A program made the translations under genes and the position numbers. Shown piece after piece: positions 44,711 through 54,465 of a stretch of DNA of 64,000 nucleotides. How positions within the stretch are numbered: position 1 is the stretch's first letter; the number at the start of each line of letters is the position of its first letter. The stretch lies in NCBI GenBank assembly GCA_965243755.1, contig CBDEVW010000002.1, forward strand, positions 310,001 to 374,000, read 5' to 3'. The stretch comes from JANSWY01 sp965243755. Lineage in GTDB: Bacteria > Bacteroidota > Bacteroidia > Cytophagales > Cyclobacteriaceae. A model generated the notes under the pieces. The model had not been told where the DNA came from. It searched no databases and saw nothing but the letters and a program-made list of their open reading frames with translations.

Positions 44711-45342
44711 TTACCCCTGAGTACATAGATTTTTATCACCGGATCAAAAGTATCAATGCATCGGGAGACTTCTACATTATTTCTGTTGAAAATTCCCTCT
44801 GCATAGCCCTTTTGCATGTAGTCTTGAAATTGACGAAAATGCCCTGAAAATCGCTGATCTAGCCATAATAGCAGAGCATCTTTTCGGGATGTGGGTTTAC
44901 AAAAGGCACAAATCAGGACCAATTCACTGGAACTTGTCATGTGCTGTACAAGCCGATCTGCAAGCTGAGGTGGCAATACATGCAATACCAGGCTGGTCAT
45001 GGACACATCAAAAAACGCCGGGGTATTGAGACTTTCTTTTAAATCCTGATGTATAAAATTGATATTTGAAACCGCAAGGTTAGCTGCAGATTGGGTGGCG
45101 AATTTGATTAAGCCCTGGTCAACATCAATTCCTACCCCTTTAGATATTTTCTTTGAAAGCCGGAGTAACTGATTGCCACTACCACACCCGTACTCAATTA
45201 CGGATTTTCCGTCAGGAACTAATTCAGTGATCTGCTCTCGTATCGGGGCGAGATATTTGTCGACAGTATTGCTTTTGATTGTTCCTTTCAATGTTACCAC
45301 ATTAACTGCAGTATTTACGTGCTGAATGTTTATGAAGTTCAA
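44707..45342 (-). CDS. class I SAM-dependent methyltransferase
   Basis: A 211-residue Rossmann-fold methyltransferase with motif I VIEYGCGSGNQLLRL near residue 48, VGIDVDQ and then FIHQDLKE and a later DVSMTSLVLHVLPPQ. The substrate is unknown. It lies three bases after the MBOAT gene and overlaps the aldo/keto reductase gene by four bases; the family does not tell whether it acts on a lipid, a sugar or a small molecule. Confidence 0.87.
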   Translation of the reverse strand: MNFINIQHVNTAVNVVTLKGTIKSNTVDKYLAPIREQITELVPDGKSVIEYGCGSGNQLLRLSKKISKGVGIDVDQGLIKFATQSAANLAVSNINFIHQDLKESLNTPAFFDVSMTSLVLHVLPPQLADRLVQHMTSSSELVLICAFCKPTSRKDALLLWLDQRFSGHFRQFQDYMQKGYAEGIFNRNNVEVSRCIDTFDPVIKIYVLRGK

Positions 45343-45345
45343 ACA

Positions 45346-46758
45346 TTAGAACTGGAAATAAATAAACTGTTGGCCAGACGTTTGTACAATCATTAGCCCA
45401 AAAAGCATAATCCCCCAAATAACAACCAACAATGGCTTAGGAACTTTCTCTATAATGGATACCAATGAGTGATTTCTCATTAGAAAATGAGCAAGGAAAA
45501 CCAAACTCATCAATGCAAGAACCAAGACCAAATGGTTAGTAATTAGAATGGCCTTAGTACCATGAATGAAAATCATGGACAAAAGTAGGTCCCATGCAGT
45601 GGAGAAAGTTTCCGCACGGAAAAATAGCCAGGTGATATTGACACAGGTAAAGGTTAGGAAAGCAAGTACAAGGTTGGTCATTGCATTACTTTTGAAAGAA
45701 ATGTAATTTCTTAGAAGTCGCTCAACAATCAGATAGGTTCCGTGAAGTGCACCCCAAACAACGAATGTCCAGGAGGCGCCATGCCAGAGGCCACCGAGTA
45801 ACATGGTTAGCATCAGGTTGATGTATGTACGTCCTACACCTTTTTTATTTCCCCCCAATGGAAAGTAAAGGTAATCCCTCAACCAGCTCGACAAGGAGAT
45901 GTGCCACCTTCTCCATAAATCTGAGAATCCAATGCTGCCATATGGATACCTGAAGTTGTCGGGTAAAGCAATGCCAAGCAACATCGCAATGCCTATGGCA
46001 CACAATGAATAACCGGCAAAATCAAAAAATATCTGGCCAGAAAATGCCAATACTCCGGTCCATGCATCCAGAGGAAGTAGAAGGTCCTTTGACCCAAATA
46101 CTTTATCGCTCACTGGACCCAGTATAGAATCTGCAAATACAGTTTTTTCAAATAAGCCTATGGTCAATAGGAGCAGTCCCATAAAAAACTGTCTTTCCGT
46201 TGCTTTTTTAGGTTCATAAAACTGTGGGACCAGTTCTCCGGATCTTACAATAGGTCCGGCGACCAATTGTGGGAAAAATGTCACATACAGAGCAAAGTCC
46301 AAAAATGTTTTTGCCTTGTCGATTTTCCTATTGTACAGGTCTATGGTATAGGACATGGTCTGGAAAGTGTAAAATGAAATTCCCATGGGCAAAAGGATGT
46401 CCCATTTTGGAGGGGTATAGCTCACTCCAGCGAGCTCCATCATCATTTGAGAGTTTTCGAGCAGAAAATTCCCATATTTAAAGAATGCCAGGAATCCCAG
46501 GTTCACGAATATGCTTAGCAGCAGCCACAATTTCCTCACAGATTTCCTTTCTTCTTTTACCAACTGATTTCCGGCTGTCCAATCCACTACTGTAGAGATC
46601 CATAACAATGCGATCAGTGGAGGATTCCATAAGCCGTAAAAAATATAGCTGGCGAGCAATAACATCATCTTTTTTTGCTTCCAGGAAAATGGAAAGGCGT
46701 AATACAGAATAAGTACAATCGCAAGAAAAACAATAAACCCAAGAGTATTGAAGAGCAT
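45346..46758 (-). CDS. MBOAT family O-acyltransferase
   Basis: A 470-residue membrane protein with about eleven predicted helices, similar to AlgI/DltB. Conserved are WRRWHISLS with His286 and GGLWHGASW with His326, the catalytic histidine of the family. It acetylates exported glycans, teichoic acids or alginate in known cases. It is preceded after two bases by an SGNH-like periplasmic partner, the usual arrangement for acyl transfer across the membrane. Confidence 0.93.
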   Translation of the reverse strand: MLFNTLGFIVFLAIVLILYYAFPFSWKQKKMMLLLASYIFYGLWNPPLIALLWISTVVDWTAGNQLVKEERKSVRKLWLLLSIFVNLGFLAFFKYGNFLLENSQMMMELAGVSYTPPKWDILLPMGISFYTFQTMSYTIDLYNRKIDKAKTFLDFALYVTFFPQLVAGPIVRSGELVPQFYEPKKATERQFFMGLLLLTIGLFEKTVFADSILGPVSDKVFGSKDLLLPLDAWTGVLAFSGQIFFDFAGYSLCAIGIAMLLGIALPDNFRYPYGSIGFSDLWRRWHISLSSWLRDYLYFPLGGNKKGVGRTYINLMLTMLLGGLWHGASWTFVVWGALHGTYLIVERLLRNYISFKSNAMTNLVLAFLTFTCVNITWLFFRAETFSTAWDLLLSMIFIHGTKAILITNHLVLVLALMSLVFLAHFLMRNHSLVSIIEKVPKPLLVVIWGIMLFGLMIVQTSGQQFIYFQF

Positions 46759-46760
46759 AG

Positions 46761-47768
46761 TTATAGCAGTTTGTCAGATTGAAGTAGAGAGATGATGATT
46801 TTAGTGTAGGTGTCACTATCCTTTCGTGTGAGGTGTGACCATTCCGGAGGAATCATATCTGCAGTGACAGGGTGGTCAGCATAATGGTACCCGGGGCAAT
46901 CAGACACTTGAAGCAACCTGTCCCAATACTTTTCTCTCGGAAATAACTTTGCTTCTGTTTCCAGATAATACCCTGTTACCGGGGGTCGGATAAATACCAC
47001 TTTTCCACCTCGTTCCTTGAATTTTTTGACTAATCCAGCATAGTGATCCATGACTTCATCAAGGTGTTCTTCTACACGATTTTTGGGGTTGGGGTTAAAC
47101 CAGATATCTTTTTGACGGTTTTGAATGGTAGTGTCGTTTTCCATGATCGGCAACATTCGAATGTTTCTGTATTTGTCCATATGAACCATTGGAGGCCAGA
47201 TGTCTGGATGCCGAACCGAGTCACGATTGGGAATGGGAAGTCTTTCGATCAGGTTTTCAAGTGTTAAATCACCCTGTAGATAACTGAATTGGGGGTCGAT
47301 AAAATCATATATTTTTTGATTGAATTTTTGAGCGTAGGTACGTTTATGATAGTGATCAACAAAAGTTTTCCCCCGATTGGCTCCCCAGCTGTCTTCGGTG
47401 GTGAAAAACAAGCCCGGAGAAACACCAATGATCAGCAGCCCATTGAAGCTGGTGTTTTCTACTATGTCTCTCACAGGAATAAAAGGTGAACTCCCCGGAT
47501 AAGCTAGTTGCAACGGGCGAACTCCTGTAATCGAATCCCACAAATGGATATTGATATCAAAATGTGCCCGGGATGACCCTAATATGATCACATCCTTCTC
47601 GGTGAGTTGATCTACTCTCGATCTTTGATCTGCCCAGACATCAAGGTTTTCAAGGTCGTGCCCTCTGGGCCATTGTTCTACTTTTCTAAAATACCATTCA
47701 TAGGGGATCAGCATTAATATGGCCAGGCCAAGTGCCATTAAAAAAGCTGTGCGATTAAGTTTGTTCAT
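46761..47768 (-). CDS. SGNH-like membrane-anchored partner of the MBOAT protein
   Basis: A 335-residue protein with one N-terminal anchor (residues 9-27) and an exterior domain with DVIILGSSRAHFDINI near residue 58, a Ser in SSR as nucleophile, GVSPGLFF near 116 and the later DHPVTADMIPP with His. This is the DltD/AlgX-like layout that takes the acyl group from the MBOAT protein. It is the first gene of the operon 47768 to 43146. Confidence 0.82.
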   Translation of the reverse strand: MNKLNRTAFLMALGLAILMLIPYEWYFRKVEQWPRGHDLENLDVWADQRSRVDQLTEKDVIILGSSRAHFDINIHLWDSITGVRPLQLAYPGSSPFIPVRDIVENTSFNGLLIIGVSPGLFFTTEDSWGANRGKTFVDHYHKRTYAQKFNQKIYDFIDPQFSYLQGDLTLENLIERLPIPNRDSVRHPDIWPPMVHMDKYRNIRMLPIMENDTTIQNRQKDIWFNPNPKNRVEEHLDEVMDHYAGLVKKFKERGGKVVFIRPPVTGYYLETEAKLFPREKYWDRLLQVSDCPGYHYADHPVTADMIPPEWSHLTRKDSDTYTKIIISLLQSDKLL

Positions 47769-47888
47769 GACTGTTTGTCAAACATTAACTAGTGGACGAG
47801 ATACACATAAATCAGATGCTGGCTATTCTGATCCCGTAAAATAATCAAAATTCCGATGAAAGAGGAATATGGTTTTGTGTGTTGTTCA

Positions 47889-49001
47889 TTAATGTTTTAA
47901 ACGCAGGTATTGCATGGCTTCATAAACTTTGAGCATGTCAAATTTATTGAAGAATGTGAGATGACTGTATTGCTTTAATTTAATGGGGTAGCCATTACCA
48001 GGGCCAACAAGGGAAAGACCACAAAAGCCTTTCATGGTATGATTTTCCGGACTGATTTCGTTCATTACAATGAGTTTGTTGAGCAAATGAAATAGTTCCC
48101 CCTGATCAAGCCCACCAAATGCTTTGAAGTATTCGGCCAGATCAAAATAGGTTTCACCATCATACAACTGCACAAGTTGTTCACTGAATGAAAATGACTC
48201 AGCATATCTACATTGAGTGATAAAGTTTTGAAACGCTATATCAAAGGCGTCAAAATGTTGATTTTTAATACAGGTCAGTGATTGGTACATTTGGGGAGAT
48301 TCAGTTCTGGCAATCAATTTACTAAGTTGTAGTCCTGAAATGTCTGGATTTGTTAGTTGGCTGATTTCTGTTAAAAACTGCTCGAAATACAGATTTGGAG
48401 CACCCATTACGGCCTGGGAAAACATGGTATACTTACATGCGTTTCTCAACTCATAGATGGCCTCAATGGACCCCTTTGTGCAGACCTGCAGATAAACCAG
48501 TTCTACTTTTTTATCGGTCAGGTAATTGAATTGCTCAATTGCCCAGGCGATACTATCTATCCGTAAGAACCGCTTTTCAGGAAACTCATCTAATCCAACT
48601 TCATCCAGCTTTCCACCATGATCCAGAAAAAACAGTGCATATTTTTTACTGTTAATGTTCTTAGCAACCCACTTTAAATAGTCATAGTAAGATTTACCAG
48701 ATGCAGATAAGTCATTGTTCACCAGTTCATGGCTGATCTTGTCTTTTTGAATCATTGATCTCACCATGCCCCCTGGACCAGGCATATCCTTTTGAATTGT
48801 AACAGTATAGTTTTCACTTTGAAGCCCACGACCAATCATATGATAAACTGAGTCAGTCCAAATGTGGAGGTTATTGTCATAAGGCATCCAGTAAACAAAT
48901 GTGATATCAGCATTGATTTGCTGAGAAGCACCAGAGAAAGTAGTCAGTAAACAACAAACCAAACTGAATAAAAAAGAGGAAATTGACTTGACTTTAAACA
49001 T
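47889..49001 (-). CDS. secreted clostripain-like (C11, clan CD) cysteine peptidase
   Basis: A 370-residue protein with a signal peptide (to about residue 26, SGASQ). The caspase-like fold shows an active-site His128 in FFLDHGGKLDEVG and Cys174 in LQVCTKGSIEAIYE, as in clostripain (usually DHGG and DACLMG). The usual Arg-specificity positions cannot be judged. It overlaps the methyltransferase gene by one base; the pairing is unexplained. Confidence 0.8.
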   Translation of the reverse strand: MFKVKSISSFLFSLVCCLLTTFSGASQQINADITFVYWMPYDNNLHIWTDSVYHMIGRGLQSENYTVTIQKDMPGPGGMVRSMIQKDKISHELVNNDLSASGKSYYDYLKWVAKNINSKKYALFFLDHGGKLDEVGLDEFPEKRFLRIDSIAWAIEQFNYLTDKKVELVYLQVCTKGSIEAIYELRNACKYTMFSQAVMGAPNLYFEQFLTEISQLTNPDISGLQLSKLIARTESPQMYQSLTCIKNQHFDAFDIAFQNFITQCRYAESFSFSEQLVQLYDGETYFDLAEYFKAFGGLDQGELFHLLNKLIVMNEISPENHTMKGFCGLSLVGPGNGYPIKLKQYSHLTFFNKFDMLKVYEAMQYLRLKH

Positions 49002-49783
49002 CAGTCTATAGTTGAGACAGTTAAAAAAAGATAATCTCCTAACTCATTGTTGTATCTGGCCATCACCTGTTTTACAACACCGGATCCAATGTCATTTTTG
49101 AGTCTTGAAAGTCCCTCTTCAAGTTCGCCATTGGTTGCCAGAGAGCTAAATGTAGAAATTCCATTGATAACATCCTGGTCCAGATAAAGCTCCGGTTGAT
49201 GCTTGCCGGATTGCAAAAACAAATCCTGCAAATCTGGTCTCACAAAATAGTTTTCTCTTTTAACCTGAAAATCCAACTGTTCTAACGAAGTGATCACAGC
49301 ATTTATAGCAGGCATCTGAAGAATCGATTTCTCCATAGCACCCGGAAAATAGTGGTTGAGCCAGTAACGTTTCATTTGCTCAGGGTCCGAAGTAAATATT
49401 ACAAATTTTCCTGATGCCTTAAGAACTCTTTTGATTTCGCGGAACCCAAGACCCAGATTTTTCCAATGATGAATGGTGAGGCAGGCCAATGCACCATCGA
49501 ATTTATTATCATCAAAAGGGAGATTTTCTGAAACTCCCTGTTCCCAATTTATCACACGACTTTTTTTCTTAGCCTCGTGCAGCATTATTGACGAGGGATC
49601 TATACCGACCCAGTTTCCACCCACATCATTCAATGCAATTGTATAGTTGCCTGTGCCACAACCAACATCAAGGTAATTGCCATTCGGAGTAATTTCAAGT
49701 AATTCAGTCATCCTGGAGGCGAGGTATGGATCTGATTTCCTTGTACGGTTATAACCTATACCGATATCATCGTATTTTATCAT
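49001..49783 (-). CDS. class I SAM-dependent methyltransferase
   Basis: A 260-residue methyltransferase with motif I YLDVGCGTGNYTIAL near residue 40, VGIDPSSIML, post-I and NKFDGALACLTIHH. It resembles UbiE/Ycgj-type enzymes; the substrate is not visible. The stop and the ATG of the secreted C11 peptidase gene share one base, so the two are translated together. Confidence 0.88.
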   Translation of the reverse strand: MIKYDDIGIGYNRTRKSDPYLASRMTELLEITPNGNYLDVGCGTGNYTIALNDVGGNWVGIDPSSIMLHEAKKKSRVINWEQGVSENLPFDDNKFDGALACLTIHHWKNLGLGFREIKRVLKASGKFVIFTSDPEQMKRYWLNHYFPGAMEKSILQMPAINAVITSLEQLDFQVKRENYFVRPDLQDLFLQSGKHQPELYLDQDVINGISTFSSLATNGELEEGLSRLKNDIGSGVVKQVMARYNNELGDYLFLTVSTID

Positions 49784-49883
49784 GTTAAATAAACTTATCC
49801 CTGGTTGTTTACGTGCAATTCTGTTTAATACCTTGTTTGTGGGTATTATATTTTTTTTATTCTTGCGAGAGACAACTTACACT

Positions 49884-51692
49884 ATGACCATAGAACATCA
49901 GCTGGATCAAAGAATCCGGTATTTTCAGGACATTGCCACTTCATACAATAAAAAAGCTAAAAAGCTCTCTTTAGCCCGTTTAATAGTGTTCATCACCATG
50001 GCCACTTTATTAGTATTGGGGATGAGTAATGGATTTCACCTTGTTCATTTGGTGCTTATCCTTATAAGTTTAGCAATGTTCATTTTCCTGATAATCTCTC
50101 ACAGAAGAGCCAATCTACAATTCAAGATACACGATCAATTGGTGCAAGTCAACCAGGAAGAGTTGTCGAGGAAGCGTTTGCAGCTATCCGGCTTTGATGA
50201 GGGCAATAGCTATTTGGATGAACATCATCCCTACGCTTATGATCTCGATATTTTTGGAAAACATTCTATTTATCAATTGTTATCCAGGTGTACATTCAGG
50301 CATTCAACTGATTTGCTAAGCAAATGGCTATTGAACAGAGCCAATGAGCAGACGATAATTGAGCGTCAGCATGCTGTAAAGGAGCTGGCAGCTAAGATTG
50401 AATTCCGACAAAAAGTAGCTGCTGAAGCACGGGTTTCTCATGAGATTCACGAAAAGGAGCACCCCGAAGAGCAATTGGAGGGGCTTTTTTCATGGATGGA
50501 GTCTGATCTCGAGTTGAAGAATAGCAGGTTGCTTTATGCTGTAAGCATTCTGATGGTAGTGCTAAACCTTAGTTCTCTGGGATTTACCTTGGTTAGTTTA
50601 CAATATTATCCATATTTCCTGTTGAGCTTTTTCTGTTCGATACTCATCCTTGGAATGGTATTTAATGTAGCCAGAGATTTGGGAAATAAACTAAATACCT
50701 CGGTACATATTCTGGAAGCCTATGTTGCTGTGCTTCAAATCATTGAATCAGAAAAATTTGATGATCCATACCTACAGCGGTTGAAGGATAAACTCGGTAT
50801 CGGTGGCCAGATGGCCTCAGAAAGCATTAATACACTAAGAAGAATTGTCTATCGGTTTAGCTCCAGAGCAAGTATGTTTTATATGCTGATAGATGGGCTC
50901 TTCATGATAGATTATTACCTGGTGTACTCGGCATTTACCTGGAAAAAGAAACATGCACTGGTCATTCATGGGTGGCTGGATGTGGTGCATGAAATGGAAG
51001 TTTTGAGTAGCCTTGCAGGCCATTCATTTCTGAATCCGGAACACACATTTCCTACCCTGACGAAAGAACAATTTGTTTTATCTGCTAAAGCTATCGGGCA
51101 CCCATTGATTGATAAAAACCAATGTCAGGTCAATGATTTTGAATCTAAAGGTGCTGGAAATGTGAACATCATTACCGGTTCTAATATGTCTGGAAAATCT
51201 ACCTTTGAAAGGACCCTTGGCGTCAACCTGGTTTTAGCTCAAATGGGAGCACCTGTTTGTGCAGAAGAAATGGTTTTTTCAGAAACAGATGTGTTTACTT
51301 CCATGAGAACAAAAGACAACCTACAGGAAAGCACCAGTTCATTTTACGCAGAGTTAAAAAGGATCAAACAATTGCTGGATCATGTAGAAACCAGTGATTC
51401 TACATTCTATGTGCTGGATGAAATTCTGAAAGGAACTAATTCGGATGACAGGCACAAAGGGGCAATTGCGTTAGCCAACCAGTTGTCAGAAAAGAAAGCA
51501 TTTGGGCTCATTTCCACCCACGACCTGGCCCTGAGTGATCTGCAGAAAGTGAACAATAAGGTCACTAACTATAGTTTCAACAGCATTATCCAGGGAGACG
51601 ATATCATTTTTGACTATAAACTTACTGATGGTCCCTGCAAAAGTTTCAATGCCAGTAAATTGATGGAGAAAATGGGAATTATTGTCAACTAA
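49884..51692 (+). CDS. membrane-associated MutS-like ATPase
   Basis: A 602-residue protein with two membrane segments near residues 27-65 (LIVFITMATLLVLGM, LVLILISLAMFIFLI) and further ones around 212-260, followed by a MutS clamp-like helical region and ATPase domain: Walker A GSNMSGKST at 432-440 and Walker B YVLDEILKGTNSDDR near 510. The mismatch-recognition domain is absent. The group is common in Bacteroidota but its job is unknown. ATG 49884 was preferred over 49782, which overlaps the divergent gene. Confidence 0.85.
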   Translation: MTIEHQLDQRIRYFQDIATSYNKKAKKLSLARLIVFITMATLLVLGMSNGFHLVHLVLILISLAMFIFLIISHRRANLQFKIHDQLVQVNQEELSRKRLQLSGFDEGNSYLDEHHPYAYDLDIFGKHSIYQLLSRCTFRHSTDLLSKWLLNRANEQTIIERQHAVKELAAKIEFRQKVAAEARVSHEIHEKEHPEEQLEGLFSWMESDLELKNSRLLYAVSILMVVLNLSSLGFTLVSLQYYPYFLLSFFCSILILGMVFNVARDLGNKLNTSVHILEAYVAVLQIIESEKFDDPYLQRLKDKLGIGGQMASESINTLRRIVYRFSSRASMFYMLIDGLFMIDYYLVYSAFTWKKKHALVIHGWLDVVHEMEVLSSLAGHSFLNPEHTFPTLTKEQFVLSAKAIGHPLIDKNQCQVNDFESKGAGNVNIITGSNMSGKSTFERTLGVNLVLAQMGAPVCAEEMVFSETDVFTSMRTKDNLQESTSSFYAELKRIKQLLDHVETSDSTFYVLDEILKGTNSDDRHKGAIALANQLSEKKAFGLISTHDLALSDLQKVNNKVTNYSFNSIIQGDDIIFDYKLTDGPCKSFNASKLMEKMGIIVN

Positions 51693-51744
51693 TTAGTCAT
51701 TAACACCTCAGAGTAATATATTTAGTTAAGCAGCTTGATATAGA

Positions 51745-52638
51745 ATGTTTCCATTAGAATGGTTTAAAGAAAACTGGAGCATTACTCCGGACACACAAAT
51801 TCGAATTTTTCTCACATTAGCGCTATTGCTATTAACCATCATTTTGCGCTACATCACCATCAAACTAACACTCAACAGGCTTGATAATATCAAGGACCGG
51901 TACTATTGGACGAAAGGAATTCAGTTTACTTATGTGATCGTCTTTCTTATACTCCTGTTGTTCATCTGGCTCAATCAGTTTAAATCTCTGGCGACCATTA
52001 TCGGATTGATATCTGCCGGACTCACAGTAGCACTCAAAGATCTGATTGTAAATGCAGTTGGATGGTTCTTCATTGTCATTAAAAGACCTTTTTCAATAGG
52101 AGACAGGGTGCAAATCGGGGACATGATTGGTGATGTTATTGACATGAGATTTTTTCAGTTTACATTGAACGAAATAGGCAACTGGGTTGATGCGGATCAA
52201 AGTACAGGCAGAATAATACATGTGCCGAATGGAAAGATTTTTACTGAGGCTCAGTTCAACTTCACTCAGGGCTTTAGTCATATCTGGAATGAAATCGGGG
52301 TGCTGATCACTTTCGAGAGTAATTGGAAACTAGCAAAAGAATTGCTGGGCAAGATTGTTGATAAGCACGCCGCTCACCTTTCGAAAGCCGCTGAAAAGAA
52401 GTTACTGGAGGCATCAAAAAAATACATGATCATCTATAGTAAGCTTACACCTATTGTATATACCTCTGTAAAAGATTCTGGCGTACTATTGACAATGCGA
52501 TATTTGATTACGCCACGCCGAAGAAGGACATCCGAGGAGCTAATTTGGGAAGATGTACTGGAAACATTTGAGGAACACGATGATATAGAGCTGGCTTACC
52601 CTACTCAACGGATCTATTACCCCAAGAATGGCGATTGA
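51745..52638 (+). CDS. MscS family mechanosensitive channel
   Basis: A 297-residue protein with three predicted membrane helices, the last (ATIIGLISAGLTVALKDLIV) pore-forming, then the beta-domain IVIKRPFSIGDRVQIGDMIGDVI and a C-terminal mixed domain. It releases solutes on hypo-osmotic shock. It lies 52 bases after the MutS-like gene and converges with the S41 peptidase gene, three bases apart. Confidence 0.93.
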   Translation: MFPLEWFKENWSITPDTQIRIFLTLALLLLTIILRYITIKLTLNRLDNIKDRYYWTKGIQFTYVIVFLILLLFIWLNQFKSLATIIGLISAGLTVALKDLIVNAVGWFFIVIKRPFSIGDRVQIGDMIGDVIDMRFFQFTLNEIGNWVDADQSTGRIIHVPNGKIFTEAQFNFTQGFSHIWNEIGVLITFESNWKLAKELLGKIVDKHAAHLSKAAEKKLLEASKKYMIIYSKLTPIVYTSVKDSGVLLTMRYLITPRRRRTSEELIWEDVLETFEEHDDIELAYPTQRIYYPKNGD

Positions 52639-52641
52639 TTA

Positions 52642-53826
52642 TTAATTGTTCAGGAGTTTCAGTGCTGTGCTCAGTGCCAGGTCATTGCGCAACCTGTCGT
52701 TAATTTCCATTTTGCTTAACTTTTCAAATACCTCAGGGCTTTGGTCGATGTAATAATCGGGGAGGAGACCTTTTGCCTGCCAGGAACGGCCAGCCGGACT
52801 GTACATGGCATTGGAAATAAATTTCACCCGATAGTTATTGGAAAGTGTGTATGTGGTCTCAATTACTCCTTTGCCTAGCGTTTTCTTTCCTATGATAGTT
52901 GCTCTTTTATGATCCTGAAGAGCACTGGTAATGATCTCAGCGGAGGAGGCAGTATTTTCGTTGATGAGTAACGCAATTTTGAAATTGACGAAACCATCAG
53001 TGTCTGGTACATAGTTTACAACCCCGGATGATCGGGTTTGGGTGCGCAGTGCAATTTCATTGCTTCGGAGAAACAATTTGGCAATATTAACACCTTCATT
53101 AAGTACTCCTCCGCCATTGTTTCGAAGATCAATGATGAGTGATTTTCTGCCTTCCAAATCCAGTTGTGATAAAGCTTGTTTTAATTCATCAGCAATACCC
53201 AGAGTTATCTTTTTGATTTCAATGAGTGCTTTGTCATCTCCAATATTTGTGACAATCAGGTTCTCTGTTTTTAATTTTTTAAATACTAATTCAATATCAA
53301 AGACCTCTATATCTCTTACCACTTTGAGAAGCAGCTTCTCTCCCTCATCTCCATTCAGCCACTCGTTCACTACAGATGTTTCCAAACCCACCAATGACTG
53401 ATTATTTATTCTCACAATACGATCATTTACTTTTAGAAATTGGTCCGCATCGCTTCCTTCTTTAAAAGATGTAACTGTCAGACTACCATCACCGGAATTG
53501 AAAGTACTATTAAAGCCAACCGATACTGCAACTCCTCTCAATGAGTTTAAAATTCTCTCGTATTCCTCATCAGTCCAGAGCCTTGCCAGATCGGGGGTCT
53601 CTGGTGGGGATATATGTCTCAGCATCCCTTCTATTGCGGCGCGGTAAAGGTCTCCCTCAGTTAACCCATCGTAGTAATAATTTTGCAATATCACGTCCTT
53701 CACTTCCTCGAAAGTAGCTTTGGAACCATCTGTATTTTCAAAGTTGACATTGAATAAGGGTTTTTGCTGAGCGATAGCCCAATGACATAGAAGAAGTAAA
53801 GAAAGAGCAGGAATTAAGTTTTTCAT
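52642..53826 (-). CDS. S41 family C-terminal-processing-like peptidase
   Basis: A 394-residue exported protease (signal peptide to about residue 20, WAIAQ). A PDZ-like domain lies near residues 110-190 (FKEGSDADQFLKVNDRIVRI), and the S41 catalytic site has Ser in NENTASSAEIITSAL and Lys in GKKTLGKGVIE. ATG 53826 was chosen because it begins a signal peptide; the frame continues upstream to 53877 without typical features. Confidence 0.93.
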   Translation of the reverse strand: MKNLIPALSLLLLCHWAIAQQKPLFNVNFENTDGSKATFEEVKDVILQNYYYDGLTEGDLYRAAIEGMLRHISPPETPDLARLWTDEEYERILNSLRGVAVSVGFNSTFNSGDGSLTVTSFKEGSDADQFLKVNDRIVRINNQSLVGLETSVVNEWLNGDEGEKLLLKVVRDIEVFDIELVFKKLKTENLIVTNIGDDKALIEIKKITLGIADELKQALSQLDLEGRKSLIIDLRNNGGGVLNEGVNIAKLFLRSNEIALRTQTRSSGVVNYVPDTDGFVNFKIALLINENTASSAEIITSALQDHKRATIIGKKTLGKGVIETTYTLSNNYRVKFISNAMYSPAGRSWQAKGLLPDYYIDQSPEVFEKLSKMEINDRLRNDLALSTALKLLNN

Positions 53827-53949
53827 AAATCGATGCAGATATGAGGAATTCAATGTTACATTAAAAATTAATTGCAACCAATTTATCCAGTTGGAGTATG
53901 AATTAATTCATGTTAGCCCACACTTAATTTATTCAAACACTCGCAAACC

Positions 53950-54405
53950 ATGAACAACAAATACATTGCACAGATCAACATAGCCAAAATGAAGGGTCCT
54001 CTTGAGTCACCGGTAATGAAAGAATTTAATGATTTTCTTGGGCCAATCAATAAACTTGCAGAGGAATCGGAGGGATTTGTCTGGAGAATGAAGGATGAAG
54101 AGGAAGAAGCTATCATTTCAGGTTCCGGGCCTTTTGAGGATGATATGTTGATCATTAACATGTCCGTATGGGAAACAGTCGCACATTTGAAGGATTTCGT
54201 ATACAATACTGCTCACAGCTATTTTGTGAAAAGCAGAAAAAAGTGGTTTGATCAGATGCAAAGACAACATATGGCACTTTGGTGGGTTGTTCCTGGTGAA
54301 ATTCCTACGTTGGAGCAAGCAGCTGCTAAACTGAAAATAATAGATGACCAGGGACCAGGCGATGAAGCTTTCGACTTTAAGTGGTTGATGAAAAATGGTA
54401 ATTAA
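53950..54405 (+). CDS. DUF3291 domain protein
   Basis: A 151-residue soluble protein with the opening IAQINIAKMKGPLESPVMKEF, then GFVWRMKDEEEEA and the late MALWWVVPGEIPTLEQAAAK, the features of DUF3291, related to dimeric alpha-beta barrel heme or monooxygenase-like proteins. The biochemical role is unknown. Confidence 0.9.
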   Translation: MNNKYIAQINIAKMKGPLESPVMKEFNDFLGPINKLAEESEGFVWRMKDEEEEAIISGSGPFEDDMLIINMSVWETVAHLKDFVYNTAHSYFVKSRKKWFDQMQRQHMALWWVVPGEIPTLEQAAAKLKIIDDQGPGDEAFDFKWLMKNGN

Positions 54406-54465
54406 GTAAAAGGAAAGGGGAATTCTTTGCTAAATTGATGACGAACAAAAAACAGTCATCACATC

